A DNA stretch of 64,000 nucleotides. Source: Oscarella lobularis. Lineage: Eukaryota > Porifera > Homoscleromorpha > Homosclerophorida > Oscarellidae. The stretch's first letter is position 1, and each line of letters opens with the position of its first letter. Below, one piece after another: positions 30,161-40,965 of this stretch. The translations under genes and the position numbers were made by a program. Below the pieces are notes generated by a model. That model saw only the letters and a program-made list of their open reading frames with translations. It did no database searches and was not told where the DNA came from. Location of the stretch: the NCBI RefSeq assembly GCF_947507565.1, contig NC_089183.1, forward strand, positions 1,674,001 to 1,738,000, given 5' to 3'.

Positions 30161-30800
30161 ATGATCATGTCACGTGCGACATGGCGTTCTAATGTTAATC
30201 ATATCAATAGCCAAAAATGCATGTTATCAATCTCCCTTTCGTTCTGTGTTTTGTGCTACTTAATAGTCCTTCGCCTCCAACACAGATCCTCGATTTTGTA
30301 TAACGACAGCAAAATGATAACGTGACGATGCTGCCATCGTGAAAGCCTATTAGCGGATCAAATAAACTAGCACACTTCAGTGACAATTAATCTGTAAACA
30401 AAAAGATTAAAAAGTATATTTTAGTTAGGAGATGTTGTGATCATTGTGGAGACAGTTGGTCGTCTAAACGTAACGAAGTACCCGTCCAAAGTTTAGGAGA
30501 AAATTATTTTTCTGTTGTTCACCAAAATATGCATTTTTTCTCACCAGACACGTCTCTCGCACTGCGGTATTTACTCGACTTCTCAATTTCCCGTATATCT
30601 TCCTGATAATTCTTCAGCGTGCACGTACCTTGGTTCCAGAAGTTTTATTTCTCTAAATTTATTCGACTTTAGGTGGATCATTATTTTTAAAAACACAAAC
30701 ACGCATTTGAAATCCATTTCTAGAAGTGCGTTTTATAGGTCCCAAGGAAAATAGGAAGTGCAGTGTTCTCGTAGTTCATCAAAGCCACCAAGGCAAAAAA
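30161..30800. other. No recognisable gene
   Basis: AT-rich DNA leading into the hAT C-terminal fragment. Any upstream part of that transposase is not recognisable. Confidence 0.5.
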
Positions 30801-30819
30801 TTTAAAATTAAAATTTCGA

Positions 30820-31168
30820 TGACTATTTGTGTCTCGACAGCTGAATGCGAAAGATTGTTTTCAGCTCTAAAACGAATAAAAACTCACTTGCGGACTACAA
30901 TGAATGAGGAACGGCTTACGGATCTCGCGGTTTTGTCTATCGAAAGGGAACTGTCGAAGAAAATTGATTTAGAAAAAGTAATTACTAACTTCGCAAAGGA
31001 AGACAAAAACAGACGAATAATGCTTTTGTAATGATTCGGGTAGAGTACTTCTGTTAAGATAAAATTAATGTAATGACCCCGCCCACTCAAAAAAAGTTTC
31101 TGGGAGCACAGCCCCTAGACCCGCGCATTCCGGCCCGACCAAAGAGAAAATCATGGATACGCCACCGG
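30820..31168 (+). pseudogene. hAT transposase C-terminal dimerisation fragment plus right end
   Basis: The frame reads TICVSTAECERLFSALKRIK followed by THLRTTMNEERLTDLAVLSI, the hAT dimerisation domain of the ZMYM/ZMYM1-like group, ending with a stop at 31031. About 120 bp further, ATGGATACGCCACCGGGG (31151-31168) resembles an inverted hAT end. No catalytic region remains. Confidence 0.75.
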
Positions 31169-31497
31169 GGCCCAGAAGAGCAACGATCCTGTTCTGGTTA
31201 TTCATGAGAAACAGTTTTCCAACTGGGGTATGATACTGGATTTTAAAGAGCTGTTGCCAATATTTGTGCTATGACTGAGGAAAAGACCTAGAGGAAAGAC
31301 GAAAAGGACGAAGAGATGCCTGCGGGAGAAGGGCTCAGTATTTTGCAATGATCAATTGTTAGCGAAAAAGAAAAAAAGTTTTTCGCGATTATCCCTGCCT
31401 CTTCGCTTCGCGACCTTTGTCGTCGAGGTTATTCTCTGCTGTAATAAGCTTTAATAAAGGCTAGAATGGTAAAATTCAAATAAATTCCTCAAGTTGC
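31169..31497. other. No recognisable gene
   Basis: Unique AT-rich sequence, no features seen. Confidence 0.5.
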
Positions 31498-32345
31498 AAC
31501 AAGTTGCTTCTCGTTGACCTCCAAAAGCTGAAAATTCGACTTGTGACAATGGCTGCACGAAAAAGCCTTTATAATTCGTCGAAGACGTGCGTTAGGTGAA
31601 CGAAGCGATAGCCATCGGCCGAAATTTTTGAGGTATTGCAGCAGGACGGCACCATTCCGCTGGTGGAGAGCGGGTTTGATCCGTACACGTAGCCTGAGCT
31701 AAGCGCTTTTTCCACGAAGGAACTCCACTAAAACGCTTTCTAGTCTTAGTTGTCCACGAGCCGTACTTTTTTGCGTGACCCATTGTTGCAATTGTGTAGC
31801 AATGCAACGCGATTTGATAAAAACCATTGACAATGCTGTAAATTAGGCTACAAACAGCCTAATTGGACAGTTGCGATTGTCAACATACGAGCAACTCGAT
31901 TTGACAAACGCCACTGTCAATGTAGCAAACGCTATTGTCCATGTAGCAAGTGATCGTAGTTCATTATTGATTTACAAAAAGAGGAATACAAAAACAAACG
32001 AGGACATGTTCATGGAAAGGTTTGAGCGCGAGTGCCACGCCGCGAGGTAAACAGCACTGTCGACGCCTGTAGCCGACTAGAAGCGCGCCGCATCTTTCTC
32101 CACAGCTTTCACCTTCCGGCAAAGCTAAAGACACTGCTGACAGCGTCGCTGTCAGAAGCGTCTATGAAGAAACGAGGCGGAAGAAACGAGGCGGAAGGCC
32201 CGAAACGAATCGCAAGCGACGTGCGCGAGCGTATCTTGACATAAAAATGCTCTGTGGGTGAGTCTACGACCGAAATAGTCGATCGATCAATCGATCGATC
32301 GATTCGTCCATTTATCGATCGAGAAATGCCCTTATTTTTAGTATG
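31498..32345 (-). repeat. Dispersed repeat B copy 1 (5' end of a PF20700-type transposon)
   Basis: Aligns in direct orientation with 55616-56390 over about 800 bp. On minus both encode a conserved Lys/Trp-rich segment (GSWTTKTRKRFSGVPSWKKR here, GSWTTKNRKRFNGVPSWKKR there) followed by SPPAEWCRPA/TPPAEWCRPA. In the other copy this segment lies just upstream of a decayed PF20700-type transposase, so this copy is probably only the N-terminal exon plus 5' region. Both copies end in an ATCGATCG-rich stretch (32278-32325). Confidence 0.7.
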
Positions 32346-33584
32346 GCGCCAGGCTAGGGCGTGAGAAATTGGCTGGGGGCCGTTCGCAAAGAGCGTGCCA
32401 ACGTATTGTTAGCCCGAAGCGCTGAAGACTGTTCTTCGAGGTCTGTACCCCGAGGACATCCAAAATCGCGCAAATCCCGGCGTTCGGGGACCGGCGACGA
32501 GCGCGGTAGGCAGTCGGGCGAATTTACAACACATCTTACCATTTTAGAGCGGCCGATCGTCAACGAACTCGGCGAGCTCCTTGAGGCGTTCGACGCTAAG
32601 AACGTCGGCGCGGCCAAGCGAGGCCGCGAAGAAATATGAAGATATTTATTTTATTCACATGTTTACTCTTCATATTTACTATTCCATACCCTATTTAAAT
32701 AAAAATGTTGCATATGAGAAAAGGACCACTTTCCTAACCGGTAACGCTCACTACTTTACGACCGACTCTCCGAAAACCGAACGTTCCACCCGTTCCATCA
32801 CGGCAATAAAGTACACTTATTGGCAGGCGGGTAGGCAGTACTTCAAAGTATTTTCAGCATGTTTTATTTTTTTGACATTTTTTACCCAGGTACCCCTATT
32901 GCGGCCTTCAGCGGCTTCCCCGTACGAAAAATTTCGTGAGTTCTCATGAGTTTTCCACAAGATTTCGCGTGTTCTGATAAAAGTTTTTCGCGTGGAAAAA
33001 AGGACCTCTCATGAAAACTTCATGAAATTTCATGAGGTTCTTATGAGTCTAACTTTGAAAAGACTTCAACTTAATTCAACTCATGAGGCTACACGCTACT
33101 TGTCACGCTACTTGTCACTCATGAGTTATTTTACTGCAATATAATCTTTCTCCGTTGTTCCCTTCCTGCCTTCCTCCCGTTAACGTTTCACCTCCGTCCG
33201 CTTTGCTTCATAAAGCTAAAAAGCCCAAAAGAATAAAAACGTGAAGAACATATGTGATAAATTTTGCTTCTTATGAAATGCCCGTTATAGTTCGTTCTCC
33301 AATTAATGATTCACCTTTCGTGCTGTTTTGGAAGCGTTTCGATCAGAATCAAACAGGCGGCCAGGCGCAACTCGGCGTAAAAGCGCGGAAGTCGCAACAT
33401 CACGAGACTATCTACCGTCATCCGTGACAGAAGCGCGACACCTTGACGATTTGTCTTACTCACAGCGAGCACAAAAACTAGTTCCGTATATCCAAATTTT
33501 GAGAGGCGACGGACAACTATGAAAAAGTTTGAAATTAATTGCACCGACGATGTGTACAGTATACGTGCATGTACGCGTATCGTT
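32346..33584. other. No assigned gene; TCATGA-rich cluster at 32.93-33.13 kb
   Basis: A 92-codon frame at 32361-32639 (ends AKRGREEI) has no match I know and begins with GTG. At 32930-33130 the motif CTCATGAG/TTCATGAA recurs about eight times within 200 bp, an unusual density of one palindrome. Confidence 0.45.
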
Positions 33585-33985
33585 TGGGTCAAGGTACGGG
33601 TAATTGGCGCCATTTCTTTGAAGGGTACGTCGTAATGGCTCTCGCTCTTTACGTCGACCCGACGACAAAGAAAATACAATATTGCGGGAATAAAGACTTC
33701 GCCAAAATTGTCATCAGTGCGCTTCAATACAAAGAGAGAAAGTAACTACACTTTTTCATCAAGCGATGACGTCGAAGAAATCGACGAAAGGAGGCGCCGT
33801 AACCAACGTCAAGACCAACGACTGCAAGACCAACGACGGTAATGGTCCCAAATACAACCGGGAAAGGACGACCGTGCTGGGGCGTAGAAGACAAAAGAGT
33901 ACCCTGGTGGCCAGCTTGGCTGCGGTCCAAGAGTCCCAGGTTCGCTTACCACTGCTGATAAAAATAAAATTAAAACTGTAGTTTT
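33585..33985 (+). repeat. Dispersed repeat family A, copy 2
   Basis: Partner of 15980-16390. A short open frame gives VMALALYVDPTTKKIQYCGN and KDFAKIVISALQYKERK before a stop, then a second frame with SSSDDVEEIDERRRRNQRQD. A splice-like GGGTACGTCG lies before it. Not recognised. Confidence 0.65.
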
Positions 33986-34495
33986 ATTTCCCAATCTGCA
34001 GAACTAATGGGCGCCAAAAAAGGAAAAATCCCGAAAATTTGTAATTGGAAGCTTCACGCAAGACTGCGTCTTCCGACATTCTTCTCGTCAACCCGCTCGC
34101 ACGCAACAAACTCTCGACGCACCGCTGCTGGCGTTTTAAATCCGGCTATAGCTGAATTAGTAAGGTGAGTAATTATCTCGCGAGTACCTCCGAAGGGATT
34201 TCAGTTTGTTCCACGTCAGAGTGAGATCGGTCTTGAGAGCTTGACCTGTCCCAGGTTCGATGTATCTCTCAGGAGGAGCGGAAAAGCCTGTATCTTAAGT
34301 AGAACGCGACGTTCTTCTTGCGGTGTTCGTGTGCTATCACCATCTCCCCCGCTAATTATTTCTCGAATTTTTTCCCTCGCTACAGTTTGCTGACTGACTG
34401 TTCTGCTCTACGCGTTTTTAGAAGGGACTTGAGCACGAACTGTTTACAAATATTATTGGCTAAAGCATGCCAGGATCAGAAAAAATAGAAGCCGT
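33986..34495. other. No recognisable gene
   Basis: AT-rich, no feature seen. Confidence 0.5.
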
Positions 34496-34499
34496 CTAT

Positions 34500-35445
34500 T
34501 TTAATACCTTTCCGCGACTTCCGGTACGCAAGACAACGTAATCATTGCTTCCTTCGTCGCACGAAGATTCCATCATTCGTCGCACCATGTTTCCCGCAAG
34601 CTGTTTCTCTCTTGTATCCTCCTGAGAAGGCTTCGTATTGGTGTTTTTTCGATAGGAGGAGCCAAAGATGAAAGATCAGAGGTAGGAGGACTTGTTGTAT
34701 TTTGACAAACGTGAATTTTCAGACCATCACATGGTGATGTTTCAATGACGCGATGCGCTATCCTTCCAAACCTAGGTGTTCTGCAAACGATTTAAGTTTT
34801 TTCTTAGGATTGAACGCAGCACTGCAGTCTCTTGGAGAGCACGTCCAAGGGCTGCCAGATTCCAGACTCTCGTAATGACCTGTAAAACAGCTCATACATG
34901 TCAGGTGACCACAGGCAGTATCCACTGGTCTGTCTACAATGTCTTCGCAAATTGGGCATTGCCGCAAACACAAAAACCAGCACGTCTGAAGAGTCGAATT
35001 GCAATTGCACGGATAGAGTTTCAAGGGAAGCCTGAATGAAGGCAGAGCAATAGAATTGATAAAAGTCTCAAGAGCCCCACAGCTTTTGGCCGCCCAAAAC
35101 ATTTTGATCGCTTGTGGGGTCGCCAACCACCTTTTTGGCATTCTGTATCAGCGGTGCAAGCAAGGCAAGACTCGTCCGTGTGACAAGGCCAAGAAACGAC
35201 ATTTTGCACTGGCTGATACAATTTCCCGCTTTTGAGGGCAGCTTTTATCTATTCAAGATGCTGTAGCAGCTTGCGCAATACGATGGAGGGTAAAAATCGG
35301 CTCGATCTTCCGCAGTGTCGACATCGAAGATGTCTTTTAGAGAGTCGGCGTGCTCGGAGCATTTGAATGTTCTTCTAGTTTGAAGAGAGAGGCGGTGAAC
35401 ACAGATACGGCAGAGAACGAGAAGAGACTGGCTGTGAGCTTCCAT
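34500..35445 (-). pseudogene. RAG1 N-terminus-like protein with RING finger, broken
   Basis: Reading down from 35445: LLVLCRICVHRLSLQTRRTF, then a stretch ending PPSYCASCYSI, which matches the Cys-rich start of RAG1 N-terminal-like proteins (LCRxC ... HPxxFCxxC). After a stop, a second frame gives ALKSGKLYQPVQNVVSWPCH, ESCLACTADTECQKGGW and FGRPKA, the linker with its WxPH...CxxC pattern. In a third frame comes a C3HC4-type RING: QCPICEDIVDRPVDTACGHL, TCMSCF, then WTCSPRDC. Further down, KQLAGNMVRRMMESS and LRTG resemble the next conserved block of this family. No RAG1 catalytic core is present. Order and spacing fit RAG1-N/N-RAG-TP-type proteins of invertebrates; frame changes make it a pseudogene. 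Confidence 0.6.
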
Positions 35446-36073
35446 TCAAATCAGGGCGGTTGTGCTCTACCGCAGTTCAGGCTTGTTCTTAACCTTTATC
35501 ACTGTTTTGAGAGCCAGAAAGAGCGTTTATAATGCTTTTTGAAAAAATTACAATTTGTTTAAAACTAGTTTTAGGGTGTTAAGTTAGATTTAACATTAAC
35601 ACATAATGTAAATTGAATAATGTTGTCTAACAACATGCAAACTTATCCTCGGCAAAAAAATAGCAATTACTTAAAAACCAACGAAAAAATCATACTACGC
35701 TTTTTTGCAACCATTTTGGCGTCTTTACCTAATTTTTTCTCCGGCAACATTAGGCGATTTGCCCGGGACACGCGAAAAAAAACATAAGCAACCCAAAAAT
35801 AACGTTTACCGTATTATCTCTCTTATAAACGCAGTCTCCTGAAGAAGCGCAATCTCTAATAATAGCCCATGTGCAGGGGACATTAAACTTTCTAAAGCGC
35901 AGTCTCTAATTGAAGCCCAGCGTTTATGTTAGACTTAATTTATAATCATGCGCATTTCATCATTTCAACACGCGGCCGATTCGTAATGTTGTCTGCCCTT
36001 CCGCGACTATTGAGCGAAGAAGCAACAGCCTCGACTGAGCCATCTTCCGCCAGAAAGAGATCGGCTATTTGCC
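35446..36073. other. No recognisable gene
   Basis: AT-rich. ACCGTATTATCTC at about 35808 and repeated GCGCAATCTCTAAT/GCGCAGTCTCTAAT motifs (35850-35910) look like the end of a small pogo-type repeat, not resolved further. Confidence 0.4.
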
Positions 36074-36077
36074 TTAA

Positions 36078-39000
36078 GGTGGTACTGTGAATATTACGCC
36101 CACTTTGTTTCAATCCCAAAATAAAGCTTTTATCTTCAATGTCTATGCTCACCTTATACTCCAAGGTCTTCCCATCCCACTACAGGCGACAACTGGCCCC
36201 TCCGATGCGCGGTTTTTGAACATTAAAATTTAAAAAAACGACCGTTAGAAGCCAATCGGGCTCAATTCTAGCGTACCTTTCAGTGCTATCGATGCGATCA
36301 CGTGAAAAACAGTGCTTAGGGTTCCGTTCCCTCAAAATCAATTGGACAATAGGCTTCTACAACAAGATTTTGACCATTTCGCGTCCTTCAGACTTTTGAA
36401 ACGCTCGGATTACTTCTTCGTTGAGCATCTTTCCCCTCGACATCCAATTCGTTGATATCAATAAAGCTTCTCCTTTCATTCTAGCTTCAATGAGAAACGA
36501 TACAGCTAAATCCTACGCAAAAATTGAAGTTAGATCACGCGAGGGCGGCCATTTTGAATGCTCGAGATAATGGCCGCCGAAGTCCCGAGTAACGTCTTCT
36601 CGTCGTCGGCGATACTAAAATTGCGAGCTGTGGCCAAATCGTTTGCTAAAAGCCTATAGAATCGTTTGCACTTTTTGTTTTAGGTATATACTAAAGGAAA
36701 AAGACCATCGCAATAAAGCGATTTTGGGAAAATCGTTGTAAAGTTTATTTGTGCTTTTCGACGACTAAAGAAGAGATCTGATAGATATGAATGTGTTTTT
36801 ACAGCAAAAAAGATGTAGAATTTCGATCGCAAATGGCCGGAATCGAGCTCATCGCTCAGAGGGCAAGTAGAAGTCAAGGTGCGATGACGTCTCTGTACGT
36901 GACAATTTTATTTTGCAGGTCCGCCTTTATCTAGGTACTTTCCCATAAACAAGGCAAACGAATCGTCGCGGTCAGGCACTTCTACAAGATGAAAACCTTC
37001 AAAATCGCTGTCGTCGCCGTCACTTTCAGTAGGATCAAGTTGAACGACTGCGGGCGGTCCAGAATTCATCGCTTTTTCTGCGGCCTTGCTGAGCTCGCGA
37101 AATATCGATCGAACGTGGCTTACATTCTGACGAGCCGTCCTTTTGGTGATCACGGGTTCCTTTAGAGCAGAAATGGCTTTGAACACTTTTTGCTAGAAAT
37201 TACTTACTTTTGAAGAGTGAAAATCTTCGTCTTCACTTGAAGAATCTTCACCTAATGATGAATCAGACGAAGACGCGGTTTCTTCGTCTTCTTCCTCCGG
37301 TATTTCTTCTGTTCTTGGTCCTATTTGTAAAAATGTACCTAATGTCTTCGTAGCGTTTCTATTCCCTACTTTTTCTTATTGATCTTCCTTTGACCGGTTC
37401 TCTTCCTCTACCTCTTCCTCTAGCTCGTCCCCTCGTTCTTCCTCTAGTTCCTCTTACTCTGCCTCTTCCTCTCGCCCCAACCTCTGCATTTCCCTGAACT
37501 CCAAACGCTCCAGCGCCATAGGTAGGGCCTTCTTCTTGCTCTTGTCGATCTCTCCCTTGTTTTTTTCTCTTCCTTCTCTTCCCTCTTGATTTTTTGAATT
37601 TTACGGTTGCCTTGTATTCGCTTGATTTTATGCGAGCGTCATCCAAACTCTTGAAAGCTGACAACGAATGCCTTCCACCTGGCGTCCTAGTGACCTCCAG
37701 CAGGCGAATGAAGGATTTTGACCCGTGATTGAACTGGCTGGCAGAGAGCCTTGCTGCTGCCGTTATAATCACGGGCCCTCTGTATTTCGCCTTTGGCGCG
37801 TATGTCCACAAGGTGTTGTGAAAGGATTCGTTCTACAGAAACTTTTTGGAGTAAGTACAGATTAGTGTTTCTAAGAACATACGTCGTTTTGAGTTTTTCC
37901 TTCTTTACAGCTTTCTAAGAGCGCTGGAGACGAAAGATCATCAAATATTCCTTTCAATTCGTGGAAAAACGCGTGAGGAAGAGGACGCCTTCTTTCTGAT
38001 GCATTTTGCCCTGCTTGGGCACGTCTCCACCAGCACCAGGACGCTTCTCCTTCCGGACAGAACTGGTGACGATCTTCGTTTGTTTGAGGGCAGCAAGTTG
38101 GGCCATGAGCAAATGAATGCCCTGGAGATGGATCCTTCTGACTCACCTGCAGATAAAAATATTTTTGTCACTATTTAGGGTGTTGTCACTTACCTTCTTG
38201 TTTTTGTCAAAGGCTTCAACGCTGTGATACAGAGCTGCCATAACGCTCTTCTTCATGGCATCGACGTCTCCGCTGTTTGATTTGATGGCGTAGCCATAAT
38301 TTGAGCTCAAGCTAAAAGTCATGAATACATATATAAATCATTTACGATCATTCAACAATCTATTTATACTGTTCGATTGCAAGGTGAGTCAGTCGATTTC
38401 TTCCTGTTACGCTGCCTCCGTCTTCCATTATGATCTTCCTGTTGTTAGTTATCCAGTTCCGGAGACGAGCACCCATTCTTTTATGCACGTGTCCTACGCA
38501 ATCAAGCTTTTTGACTGGGTGCTCGTCTCCGTACACGTTTTTGACAGCTTCAAATGAACTGGAGTCGCCATCGCCGATGAATGTTGTATATCTATTACCA
38601 TGTGTTACGTAGGATATCCGGAATATTTATTTTACCTCAATTTGTGCTTTTCAATTGATCTTTTGAAGAGCACTTCAGCTCCTTTTGTCTCCATTGCTTT
38701 TGCCGAGCCAGAATAGTTTTTGCGACACTTGGGCTGATGTTTTTCTTTCCAAACATTGTACTCCGGACTATTCTTGTCAATTCTAAAATAAAAATTCAAT
38801 GCCAGCAGTCTTCACTAAAAAGTATGTACCTTGATTCATCAACTCGTTGGCACGACTTGCAATACGACGAGAAAAGGTTGAAATCGATCACGTTTCCCTC
38901 AAGAACTATTGCCTGCACTCCGTACAAAGAGCTAAAGCCTCGACGAGCCCAGGTTCCGTCAAACGATATGGCCGCGTCGATTACTTCGTCTTCTCTAGCG

Positions 39001-40116
39001 CCTTTACGAATTCTATAATTCTGGACCGCCTTTCGAGCCGACTCTTCAAATACCTGTATCCAATTCGGTTACCTAAGAGTAACTACATAAATCATTTTAT
39101 AAATCATACCGTTCCTAAGCTGTCACACAGTTCTTTCAAATGGATGTCCCAGCTGTCGTAAAGAGGTGGAGGAGGCATATTCATGACGCCTGCCAAGCGC
39201 ACAAAGCCGGCTCTGTTTGCCCCTGTCCCAAGCGCGGCAAGTGCCGCTCGCCGATTTACGTCAAACGATTGTCCTGGGACGCCAGGACGAAGACGAGAAG
39301 TGTAAAAAGGGTGCGAAAACGAACAACTGTCGCATTTCAAAAGCAATTTCGAAGAAAAGCCTCTTCGCGCTTTCTCAGCTTCGAAAATCGATATGCGGTC
39401 GCTCTTGCAGTTTCGACAAACGGAGAAAGTCGAAATCGCCCGGCTGAGCTGCAGTAAGTCGACCAGCCTGTAGGTGGGAGCATCGGCGTTAAAAATAGGC
39501 GTGAAGTCGCCATCGTTCGGCGTTTCGGGGGCGTCGACCACTGCCCACGTAGACGGAGTGTCGCCGAGTTTTTTCGTGGACTGTGCGACAGAAGACTGCT
39601 CTGAAACTTCTCCTGCGCTGTTTCCGGAGGCAGTAGAAACTTCCGGCTCGGCCCTCGAAGCGGCACGCGCAGCGACGATAGCTTGAAACTGGGTTCCGCG
39701 AAAACCAGCACGCTTCGCTTTCGATTTTCGTCCCATGTAGTCCTCGAATTGACGTAAAAAGCGATAAACAACGGCAATAACGAAAGAAAACGATCGGCAA
39801 AGAGGCGCGCGTTAGCGACCAAGAAACGCCTCCGAATTCGATCTTTCTATGCCTTTCCCAGGATAGATTTCGTTTTAAACATGCATCGTGATGTCAGTAC
39901 TCACCAACCGAATAGAGAAAAGCGCCATAGAGATGAGATTTGACGAGTTAGAAATACCACTGTTGGTTCGTCGTTTTTTTTCAGGACTTTACTGACGTCG
40001 CAAAAACAAAAGAATAGGCGCAAACGAAAGACCGTGAACCAAGGTTTCATACAAAAATATATTATTTTTTACATGAAAATTGATCTAAAAAGATGGGCGG
40101 TACCCACAATACCACC
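36078..40116 (-). mobile_element. Apparently complete TTAA-flanked transposon with intact transposase (PF20700 type)
   Basis: TTAA occurs just outside both ends (36074-36077 and 40117-40120). The left end begins GGTGGTACTGTG and the right end, inverted, GGTGGTATTGTG, with further matching CGCCCA about 8-10 bp inward. Length 4039 bp. Inside lies one nine-exon gene on the minus strand (36908-39736) with no stop or frameshift. TTAA targets are typical of Kolobok and piggyBac rather than of Mutator, whose duplications are 8-9 bp, although the transposase belongs to the family named Mutator-like in Pfam. A 50-codon minus-strand exon-like frame (about 36370-36515, after a TTTGCGTAG acceptor) lies between the gene and the left end and may be a second small ORF. 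Confidence 0.75.
36908..39736 (-). CDS. Intact nine-exon Mutator-like-domain (PF20700/Kolobok-like) transposase
   Basis: ATG at 39736. Exons: 39110-39736, 38830-39053, 38636-38782, 38370-38591, 38194-38311, 37883-38146, 37370-37832, 37208-37320, 36908-37159. The eight introns are 44-58 bp with GT-AG ends, and every junction keeps phase, giving 2430 nt and 809 residues. Landmarks: CRNCKSDRI...CDSC zinc pair; SFDVNRRAALAALGTG and MNMPPPP; AAISFDGTWARRGFSSLYGV (first catalytic Asp region); YCKSC with CRKNYSGSAKAMETKGAEVL; TFIGDGDSSSFEAVKNVYGD (second Asp region); KLDCVGHVHKRMGARLRN; HQFCPEGEASWCWW; TQNDNESFHNTLWTYAPK. The tail is Lys/Arg/Gly-rich (repeated GRxRGR), then acidic, likely a nuclear or DNA-binding extension. 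A decayed relative is at 54-56 kb. This is the longest intact protein in the window. Confidence 0.88.
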
Positions 40117-40148
40117 TTAAAACGAAATTAGAGGCTGTTGAGTTTACG

Positions 40149-40965
40149 ATGAAGACATCGGTCTCCTCTGCTGCCAGGAAATTTGGTGTATGCCGAAAGC
40201 AGATTCAGAACTGGAAACGCGCTAGAGTTCGCATCGAAGAGGCTTCCAAAGCCGGTCCTGGCGCATCAAACAGAAGACGACTTCGAGGAGGAGGAAGAAA
40301 GCAGCGCTTTCTTGCAGTTAATTTTCGTGTACGTGATTGGATTTTGGAAAAACGGAGACTGCGCCAACTAGTGTCAAGACGACTGATTCGGCTGGAAGCA
40401 GAAAGAATTGCTAAGGAATGTCCAGAATGTTCCGGATTTGTGGCTAGTCTAGGCTGACTTGAGAAGTTTCTGAAAAGAAAAGGTTTTTCCCTGCGGGCAA
40501 CAACAACTACGTGTCAAAAACCGCCGGTTGACAGTGTTACAAAAATTGTTGAATTCATTTTGTACGTGCGAAAACTGCGACAGGAGAAAAACTATGACCT
40601 TTCAGATATTTTTGCGTGCGACAAGACTTCAGTTCTGCTGGATCCTGTGACGAAAAAATGTGTTGAAGAACTGGAACTCGAGACGTAACTGTTCAAACCC
40701 TGGGACACGACAAAGTCCACATTACGGTAATGCTGTGCGCTAAGGCCAATGGTACAAAGTGCAAGCCCTACGTACTCCTCAAACGGAAACGGCCAATTCC
40801 AGCAGTTGCAGCTAAGTTTTCTTTTCTTTTGGTGTTATCGTGGGCAGGAAAAGTGTGGATGAATAACACACTAACAGAAGACTTTCTGCGTCGCCTTCTA
40901 GGACCATTGTCTTTTGGCCAACGTATGATTATATGGGATTCCTTTCGATGCCACATCTCCAATGG
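40149..40965 (+). pseudogene. Pogo-type transposase, N-terminal and core fragment (copy 1)
   Basis: Reads SSAARKFGVCRKQIQNWKRA (psq/CENP-B helix-turn-helix), an Arg-rich linker, RLRQLVSRRLIRLEAERIAK and, after TGA for the Trp of GWLEKFL, KFLKRKGFSLRATTTTCQKP, then FACDKTSVLLDPVTKK (first catalytic Asp). After a frame change near 40685 it continues TVQTLGHDKVHITVMLCAKA and IIWDSFRCHIS (second Asp), where pogo similarity ends abruptly at the start of KDZ-type sequence. The third catalytic Asp and C-terminus are missing. It is over 90 percent identical to 46896-47215 across the N-terminal 300 bp. Confidence 0.78.

Noticed and set aside
32361-32639. 92-codon plus frame as a gene
   Set aside because: Starts with GTG, no family match and no splice context; retained only as a note in the intergenic entry.
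36074-40120. Mutator element with 9-bp target duplication
   Set aside because: No matching 8-9 bp flanks; TTAA with inverted GGTGGTA ends fits better.
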